9,271 nucleotides of DNA from positions 1 through 9,271 of the forward strand of contig JAIRZW010000188.1 of the NCBI GenBank assembly GCA_031267015.1. Reading direction: 5' to 3'. Below, piece after piece: positions 5,370 through 9,271 of this stretch (position 1 is its first letter; each line of letters opens with the position of its first letter). The DNA comes from Heliobacteriaceae bacterium. Lineage in GTDB: Bacteria; Cyanobacteriota; Vampirovibrionia; Gastranaerophilales; Gastranaerophilaceae. The notes beneath the pieces were generated by a model, which saw nothing but the letters and a program-made list of their open reading frames with translations, had not been told where the DNA came from and did no database searches. The translations under genes were made by a program, and so were the position numbers.

Positions 5370-5972
5370 TCAAAAACTTAACATATCAAAAATTTTGCTG
5401 ACCGGTTCAATCAGATTTTCCACGGGGCAGGTTTCGTCGAGTTCTAAAGTGATTGTCGGAATTCCTTTTTCTACGCCAGCCCAGGTGCCGAAACTTCCCG
5501 GCGTCGGGTAACCGATGTGTTCTTCGACAGGATAGCCGATAATTTGTGCGATTTTTTCGGCTGTTTCGCGTGCAGGGCCGTCGTAATTCACCACCTTGAA
5601 CGGCGCATGAAGCGTCAAAATCAGTTTCGGCTTGTATTCCTCAATTACGCTGATTAGAAATTGTGTTTCGACTTCGCTTGCCGGGCTTTCGCCGCCCCAA
5701 AACTCATTCTTTTCCGTGCGCTCCCAGTTTGACGCCGGAAAATTCCGGTTCAAATCCACCCCGTTCGCGTTTGTGCGCGTTCCTGCCGCAAGCCCGTCAG
5801 GATTAAGGCAAGGGATGAACAACAGTGGGCTCTCCGGATGAGCCCCGATGTAATCCTCAATCAAAAACTTTCCCTGCGGCTCGTCGCCGTGGATAACGCC
5901 GATCACCAAAACGCTGTTATGGCCCTCGTTTCCAAGCAATTCAATATTTTTAACTCTACTTAAACAACGCAT
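5370..5972 (-). CDS. M14-family zinc carboxypeptidase, MpaA-like (200 aa)
   Basis: The protein matches compact M14 metallopeptidases related to MpaA, which in E. coli cuts the gamma-D-Glu to diaminopimelate bond of murein peptides during recycling. Visible active-site features: zinc ligands H28 and E31 in the HGDEP motif (28-32), the third ligand H122 in LTLHAP, substrate-binding R66 and N75-R76 in GTRTNANGVDLNRNFP (64-79), and the catalytic Glu, E177, in ITLELDE. No signal peptide is seen, so it should act in the cytosol. I chose ATG 5972, preceded by GGGGA at 8 nt; an ATG six codons upstream (5990) is possible but lacks a ribosome-binding site. It overlaps the 3' end of ftsY by 17 nt, so it is the third gene of that operon. 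Other M14 substrates (succinylglutamate- or aspartoacylase-like) cannot be excluded. Confidence 0.85.
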   Translation of the reverse strand: MRCLSRVKNIELLGNEGHNSVLVIGVIHGDEPQGKFLIEDYIGAHPESPLLFIPCLNPDGLAAGTRTNANGVDLNRNFPASNWERTEKNEFWGGESPASEVETQFLISVIEEYKPKLILTLHAPFKVVNYDGPARETAEKIAQIIGYPVEEHIGYPTPGSFGTWAGVEKGIPTITLELDETCPVENLIEPVSKIFDMLSF

Positions 5973-6849
5973 TGATAAATTCCCCGGCATTGAACGCTTT
6001 CAGGTCTTCCATTTTTTCGCCTACACCTACGAGCTTCACGGGAAGCTTCATTTCTTTTGCAATGGCAAGGATTATGGCGCCTTTTGCACTGCCGTCAAGC
6101 TTTGTGAGCGCCGCAGAAGTTAAATTGACAGCCTCTGCAAAGACTTTCGCCTGCTGCAAGCCGTTTTGGCCCGTGTTTGCATCAAGCACAAGCATGCTTT
6201 CGCGAAGGCTTTCAGGTGCGTTTTTATCAATCACAGCCTTGATTTTGGCTAATTCTTCCATTAAGTTGAATTTATTCTGCAAACGTCCGGCCGTGTCAAC
6301 CAAAATCACATCATAATTTTCGGAACGCGCCTTTTGAATCGCTTCATACACAACCGCGGCCGGGTCAGCGCCGTCTTTGCGCACAATGTCAGCGCCCGCA
6401 CGCTTTGACCAGATGTCAAGCTGTTCTTCGGCTGCCGCGCGGAACGTATCGCCTGCCGCGATTAGAACTTTTTTGCCCTCATTTTTAAACTTATACGCAA
6501 GCTTCCCGATTAAAGTCGTTTTTCCCGCGCCGTTAATGCCCGTAATAAAATAAATATTCAATGTACCCGGCTCGTACTTCAATTCAGTGCTGCCTGCGGC
6601 TTTGAGGGTTTGCAAAAACTCCTCTTTCAAATATTTCCGCACTTCAGAAGGTTTAATTTTCATTTGCCCCCCGCGCAATTTGTCAACAAGTTCTGCCGCA
6701 TAATTCACGCCCAAATCCGCACCTATCAGCAGGTCTTCCATGTCCTCCAGCACAAACTCGGAAAACTCCTCCTCCTGCTCAACTGCGGAGGTTACGTTAC
6801 CCACAAGCGCCTGCGCTGTTTGTTTAATAGTACTGAAAAAATTAAACAT
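5956..6849 (-). CDS. ftsY: Signal recognition particle receptor FtsY (297 aa, NG domain)
   Basis: FtsY is the SRP receptor GTPase that docks ribosome-nascent chain complexes at the membrane translocon. The N domain helices (about 1-90, with EDLLIGADLGVNYA) precede a complete G domain: P-loop GINGAGKTT (104-112), DTFRAAAEEQL (134-144), DTAGR (185-189), TKLDG (249-253) and GVGE (275-278). ANTGQNG at 224-230 is the FtsY-type loop, which together with TKLDGSAKG separates it from Ffh. The acidic A domain of E. coli FtsY is missing except for a short amphipathic start (MFNFFSTIKQ), as in many bacteria; this helix can serve as membrane anchor. Its ATG overlaps the nusB stop by 8 nt, and the M14 peptidase gene overlaps its own end. 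Confidence 0.97.
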   Translation of the reverse strand: MFNFFSTIKQTAQALVGNVTSAVEQEEEFSEFVLEDMEDLLIGADLGVNYAAELVDKLRGGQMKIKPSEVRKYLKEEFLQTLKAAGSTELKYEPGTLNIYFITGINGAGKTTLIGKLAYKFKNEGKKVLIAAGDTFRAAAEEQLDIWSKRAGADIVRKDGADPAAVVYEAIQKARSENYDVILVDTAGRLQNKFNLMEELAKIKAVIDKNAPESLRESMLVLDANTGQNGLQQAKVFAEAVNLTSAALTKLDGSAKGAIILAIAKEMKLPVKLVGVGEKMEDLKAFNAGEFINALFK

Positions 6850-7501
6850 TGTCCAATCCGTTATCTACGACTACTTTTGCCAGAATCCCGTTTATAAACG
6901 CGGAGCTGTCATCAGTCGAATATTTTTTTGCAAGCTCAAGCGCCTCATCCACAACGACTTTCATTGGCGCTTCTTTAAGATATAAAAGCTCGGTGACAGC
7001 GATTCTCAAAATATCTCTGTCCATTTTCACCAGCCGTTCAAGATTCCAGTTGTTGGCGTATTTTTGGATAGTGTCGTCGATTTGCGCGTGGTGTTTCTGA
7101 AACAGCTCCACTATCGCAGCCGCATAATCCTGCACTTCATTTTTTGTATCAAGCGCGGCAAACTCGGCGATTTCGAGCGCGGCGAGCGCTTTTTCCGCAA
7201 TATCACTCATTTCGTCAAGTCTTCCGGAAAGGTCGGACGTAAGCGGCACAGGCAGGTTTGCGGTTCCGATTGGCCTGCTGAGATTGGTTTCGTGGTCGGC
7301 CTCGTAAGTTTCAACCCGGTCTTTAATCTGCAAAAGTGAATCCAGTGCGGCTCTTAAATCGTCTTCAGCGCTGCCGGCAAGGACTCTTACGGATTTCAGT
7401 ATAATATCTTCCAAATCAGCTTTGGAATAATTAGGGATTTTTTTAGCAAATTGTGAGAACAGGATAAACGCTAATTCTCTTGCTGCTCTGCGTGCTTGCA
7501 T
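6842..7501 (-). CDS. nusB: Transcription antitermination factor NusB, long cyanobacterial type (219 aa)
   Basis: NusB binds boxA RNA with ribosomal protein S10 (NusE) and supports antitermination during rRNA synthesis. The C-terminal half is canonical: RLVKMDRDILRIAVTELLY (156-174), VVVDEALELAKKYST (182-196) and SAFINGILAKV (200-210). The N-terminus MQARRAARELAFILFSQ is nearly that of cyanobacterial NusB. The protein is some 70-80 residues longer than the E. coli form because of an inserted helical region (about 40-125), which cyanobacteria also have. GAGGA lies about 5 nt before the ATG. It is the first gene of a nusB-ftsY-M14 operon; the nusB-ftsY order is also familiar from cyanobacteria. 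This is the strongest lineage marker in the window. Confidence 0.95.
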   Translation of the reverse strand: MQARRAARELAFILFSQFAKKIPNYSKADLEDIILKSVRVLAGSAEDDLRAALDSLLQIKDRVETYEADHETNLSRPIGTANLPVPLTSDLSGRLDEMSDIAEKALAALEIAEFAALDTKNEVQDYAAAIVELFQKHHAQIDDTIQKYANNWNLERLVKMDRDILRIAVTELLYLKEAPMKVVVDEALELAKKYSTDDSSAFINGILAKVVVDNGLDNV

Positions 7502-7530
7502 GTGTTCCTCTTTCTGCGTTCTGCAAGAAA

Positions 7531-7558
7531 ATTATAGCACAAAGATTTACCGTCGCAA
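7531..7558 (-). promoter_or_regulatory. Promoter of the nusB-ftsY-M14 operon
   Basis: On the minus strand TGCTATAAT (7531-7539) is a perfect extended -10, with TTGCGA (7553-7558) as a -35 at 16 nt. The expected start near 7524 gives a leader of about 23 nt containing GAGGA. The -35 lies in one arm of an inverted repeat (7551-7598). Confidence 0.65.
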
Positions 7559-7598
7559 GTTATTATTATTTTTGCTACCTTTTCTTTTTGTTGCGACG
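7551..7598. repeat. Inverted repeat overlapping the nusB -35 region
   Basis: CGTCGCAA (7551-7558) and TTGCGACG (7591-7598) are perfect 8-bp arms separated by 32 AT-rich bases. The left arm contains the -35 hexamer of the nusB promoter on the minus strand. It could bind a regulator at two half-sites, form a hairpin in a read-through transcript, or be chance. Confidence 0.35.
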
Positions 7599-7839
7599 CA
7601 AAAAGCGGATTGCCGGCAGAGGGCGCAAGGGCGGCTTTGCCGACATGAAGACCCGTTTAATGCCGGCAACCAAGCAGAAAAGGTACCGGCCATAGTCACT
7701 ACCAAATGGATTGAGTGACGCCATTTTGCACGAAATCAAAGATTTCGGCAAAAGAAGGCAAGAAAAACCGCGACCGAATTAATGAACGTATCAGGGCACT
7801 GCGTCCCTGAAACCCCGCTTTAAATATCATCAAAAGCCG

Positions 7840-7917
7840 GTTTGGGGTATGCCTTATGAACACGATAGAAAATAGTTTTTCTGCTATTTTCGTGTGTGAA
7901 TAAGGTTTACCCCAAAC
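7840..7917. repeat. Long imperfect hairpin (about 28 paired bases), downstream of the TPR gene
   Basis: GTTTGGGGTA (7840-7849) pairs with TACCCCAAAC (7908-7917), CCTTAT (7852-7857) with ATAAGG (7900-7905), ACAC (7860-7863) with GTGT (7892-7895), and GAAAATAG (7868-7875) with CTATTTTC (7884-7891), leaving an 8-nt loop. Small symmetric mismatches separate the blocks. It lies 31 nt beyond the stop of the minus-strand TPR gene, and on that strand TTTT follows two bases after a C-C-G-G-C segment, so it could end that transcript, but the T-run is short. The block-wise pairing also resembles an ageing miniature inverted-repeat element. Confidence 0.5.
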
Positions 7918-7947
7918 TAGGCGATTCTGCATATAATATTGATTAGT

Positions 7948-8592
7948 CTACACAACAGCGAACGGCATGCCTGATGTTTTTTGCATTCTGAGTTTGTTTA
8001 ACCGCTCTTTGATTGACTGCGCCTGCGGTGAAAATGGTTTTGCACTCAGGAATTTCCGGTAATATCTCTGCGCGTCAGTGCGCTTGCCGAGTTTTTCAAA
8101 ACAGATTCCGAGGCTTGCATAAGCGCGATAGTATTCGGGATTAATTTTGAGTAACTGGTTCAGCAGCAGCGAAGCTTTTCGGTAATCTTCCAGCTTCATG
8201 AGCAGTAAGGCTTTGTGTTCGTATGCCTTGATAAATTGCGGTGAATTTTCAATTAGCTTTTGGAAAACCATTAAGGCCATGTCGTATTCTTCGCATGCTT
8301 CGTGCGAAATCCCGAGCTGTAGGACTGCTTCCGGACTGTCAGGGTTAATCTGCACAGCGCGTATAAAACTGCGAATTGCTTCATCTGCTGCGCCCTCTTG
8401 CAAATGGCAGATTCCGAGTTCGTAAAAAGCACGGTAATTTTCTTCATCAAGCTGGGCAGCTTTTTCAAGGTATTTTATTGCTTTGGTGTAGTTTTCAAGG
8501 TTTTTGCAGCAGATTCCCGCGCCGAAATAGGCATGGATATTTCCGCGGTCTTTCATAATTGTATTCAAATAATTCCCAAGCTCTGATTTCAT
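7948..8592 (-). CDS. Tetratricopeptide-repeat protein (214 aa)
   Basis: The protein is almost entirely TPR, a helix-turn-helix repeat that makes protein-protein binding surfaces. Five repeats can be read at about 17-50, 53-86, 87-120, 121-154 and 155-188; examples are AFYELGICHLQEGAADEAIR (55-74) and AYASLGICFEKLGKRTDAQR (156-175), with the usual Gly/Ala and Tyr positions. There is no signal peptide, membrane segment or catalytic domain, so a cytosolic adaptor role is the most that can be said. The start ATG 8592 is the first after an in-frame TAA. It has no clear Shine-Dalgarno, but TAAGAT lies 6 nt upstream. The gene is divergent from nadK with about 111 bp between starts. Confidence 0.88.
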   Translation of the reverse strand: MKSELGNYLNTIMKDRGNIHAYFGAGICCKNLENYTKAIKYLEKAAQLDEENYRAFYELGICHLQEGAADEAIRSFIRAVQINPDSPEAVLQLGISHEACEEYDMALMVFQKLIENSPQFIKAYEHKALLLMKLEDYRKASLLLNQLLKINPEYYRAYASLGICFEKLGKRTDAQRYYRKFLSAKPFSPQAQSIKERLNKLRMQKTSGMPFAVV

Positions 8593-8606
8593 ATCAAAAT
8601 CTTACA
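8593..8606 (-). promoter_or_regulatory. Possible -10 of the TPR gene, leaderless geometry
   Basis: On the minus strand TGTAAGAT (8599-8606) carries the hexamer TAAGAT (4 of 6 matches to TATAAT) exactly 6 nt before the ATG. The TG directly abuts the hexamer, so this is not a strict extended -10. Support comes mainly from the identical spacing at cysS and nadK. Confidence 0.3.
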
Positions 8607-8647
8607 TCCGGGCGCCTGTTAAAGAAACATCCAAATGGGGGATAAAT

Positions 8648-8677
8648 TTGCGAGGAGCATTAGCGACGAAGCAATCC
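8648..8677. repeat. Probable dispersed repeat copy between the TPR gene and nadK
   Basis: TTGCGAGGAGCATTAGCGAC (8648-8667) followed by GAAGCAATCC (8668-8677) closely resembles, from memory, a short repeat with the outline ATTGCGAGGAGC-n-AGCGACGAAGCAATC that occurs in many unrelated bacterial genomes. The ends (TTGC and GCAA) are complementary, giving an imperfect palindrome. It lies between the two divergent starts, upstream of the nadK promoter. I see no other copy in this window. Confidence 0.5.
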
Positions 8678-8688
8678 GGCTTATTTCA

Positions 8689-8697
8689 TGCTATAAT
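8689..8697 (+). promoter_or_regulatory. Extended -10 promoter of nadK, leaderless geometry
   Basis: TGCTATAAT is a perfect extended -10, identical to that of nusB. It ends 6 nt before ATG 8704, so the mRNA probably begins at the start codon. There is no Shine-Dalgarno and no good -35. Confidence 0.6.
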
Positions 8698-8703
8698 TGT
8701 CGT

Positions 8704-9271
8704 ATGAAGAATTTCGCAATCTGCTATAACCATGAAATAAGAAACTCCGTTGCGGTTAAGGATATTCTCAAAAAAATCCTTCCCGACGCAGCGGTTGTTG
8801 ATATTGACAATTTAAAAGAAGGCTTTGACTTTGTTTTCGTAATCGGCGGCGACGGCACGATTCTGAAAACCGGGCGGTTTTATGCCAAAAGCGGTACTCC
8901 GATTTTCGGGATAAACCTCGGCCGGCTGGGGTTTCTGTCGCAGTCTTCACAGCATGAAATTGAGAGCGCTGTAAAAAAAATACTCAATAATGAATACAAA
9001 GTCGAAGACAGGATTATGTTAAAAAGCAGCAATAATACGGCGCTTAATGATTTTGTGATTAAGGGAACCTACACGAGCCGTACGTCGGAGTTTTCGTTGA
9101 AGATTAACGGGAAATTCGTGTGCGACTATCTGGCTGACGGGATAATCGTTTCAACGCCGACGGGTTCGACGGCTTACGGGCTTTCGGCAGGCGGGCCTGT
9201 GCTTGAGCCGAGCCTGAAAGCCTTTGTGGTAGTGCCTATCTGTGCGCACACCTTAACCGCGCGTCCGCTTG
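8704..9271 (+). CDS. nadK: NAD kinase, N-terminal 189 residues, cut by window edge
   Basis: NAD kinase phosphorylates NAD to NADP using ATP or polyphosphate in the cytosol. The open frame runs from ATG 8704 off the end of the window. The signature GGDGT (48-52) is followed by NLGRLGFLS (71-79), the NAD-binding ALND (113-116, usually NE or ND), DGIIVSTPTGSTAY (145-158) and AGGP (162-165), then ICAHTLTARPL (179-189), where most family members have ICPHTL or ICPHSL; Ala replaces this Pro. About 90-100 C-terminal residues are missing from the window. The start is set by the extended -10 six nt upstream. It is divergent from the TPR gene. Confidence 0.95.
   Translation, partial: MKNFAICYNHEIRNSVAVKDILKKILPDAAVVDIDNLKEGFDFVFVIGGDGTILKTGRFYAKSGTPIFGINLGRLGFLSQSSQHEIESAVKKILNNEYKVEDRIMLKSSNNTALNDFVIKGTYTSRTSEFSLKINGKFVCDYLADGIIVSTPTGSTAYGLSAGGPVLEPSLKAFVVVPICAHTLTARPL

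Larger units (their letters stand above)
7502..7947. other. 446-bp gene-free stretch dense in hairpins
   Basis: No convincing gene is present. Besides the nusB promoter it holds a series of inverted repeats: 7584-7590/7599-7605 (CTTTTTG arm), 7610-7618/7661-7669 (TTGCCGGCA arms, enclosing the mini-hairpin CGGC-ttt-GCCG at 7632-7642), 7695-7700/7714-7719 (GTCACT arm), a perfect 7-bp stem at 7731-7747, a 6-bp stem at 7791-7810, and the long hairpin at 7840-7917. I found no match to RNase P RNA, SRP RNA, tmRNA or tRNA signatures. It may be a structured non-coding RNA or a mosaic of dispersed repeats. Confidence 0.5.

Noticed and set aside
7480..7718. Two overlapping plus-strand ORFs of 71-72 codons
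   Set aside because: They begin within nusB antisense, read through the nusB promoter and hairpins, and have no start signals.
7699..7932. 77-codon minus-strand ORF in the gap between TPR and nusB
   Set aside because: It runs through the long hairpin and other stems, has no Shine-Dalgarno and its protein shows no domain; probably open by chance.
7502..7947. Known structured RNA (RNase P RNA, SRP RNA, tmRNA or tRNA) in the gap
   Set aside because: None of the conserved cores of these RNAs, such as the RNase P GAGGAAAGTCC element or a T-loop GTTCRA, was found by reading both strands.
8768..8950. 60-codon minus-strand ORF within nadK
   Set aside because: Antisense shadow of the NAD kinase catalytic region.
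1..9271. CRISPR array or defence island
   Set aside because: No regularly spaced direct repeats and no nuclease, methylase or toxin-antitoxin gene are visible; the palindromes are of different sequence and irregular spacing.

Overview
The window reads as housekeeping chromosome from a Gram-negative bacterium of the cyanobacterial line, most likely a non-photosynthetic gut Melainabacterium (Vampirovibrionia/Gastranaerophilales type). Three observations point there. NusB is the long (219 aa) form beginning MQARRAARELA, as in cyanobacteria, and nusB is followed directly by ftsY. MurJ carries the GGPFHSA stretch seen in cyanobacterial MurJ. A small accessory protein starts with an I-x-P-I-x-x-x-SFTG motif that I associate from memory with gut Melainabacteria. 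No photosynthesis gene is visible, and the genus cannot be named from sequence reading alone.

Layout. 1-563 (minus) is the N-terminal part of murJ. 564-1093 is largely non-coding and holds an imperfect hairpin, a doubtful 62-codon ORF and a REP-like palindrome pair. 1094-1513 (plus) is a small AT-rich lineage-specific protein gene. From 7501 down to 1522 runs a minus-strand block in three transcription units: nusB-ftsY-M14 peptidase (overlapping), then an AT-rich hypothetical gene with its own textbook promoter and an operator-like palindrome, then cysS-spoIID (overlapping). 7502-7947 is a gene-free stretch packed with hairpins. 7948-8592 (minus) is a TPR protein and 8704-9271 (plus) the start of NAD kinase, divergently transcribed.

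Functions. Three products concern peptidoglycan: MurJ flips lipid II, the SpoIID/LytB-domain protein should cut glycan strands, and the MpaA-like M14 peptidase should cut muropeptide stems. The others are core: FtsY (SRP receptor), NusB (antitermination), CysS (tRNA charging) and NAD kinase. Two AT-rich genes of unknown function are the accessory content.

The most unusual features are small-scale. (1) A GC-rich palindromic repeat lies in frame inside cysS and encodes about 12 extra residues. (2) At least two further palindromic repeat types lie between genes. (3) Three genes without a Shine-Dalgarno sequence (cysS, nadK, TPR) have a -10-like hexamer exactly 6 nt before ATG, the geometry of leaderless mRNAs, while genes with a Shine-Dalgarno have leaders. 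(4) A 28-nt palindrome covers the likely transcription start of the hypothetical gene. (5) A block of six or more hairpins fills 7584-7917. I saw no CRISPR array, tRNA, rRNA, IS element or defence system, and no convincing new multi-gene system.
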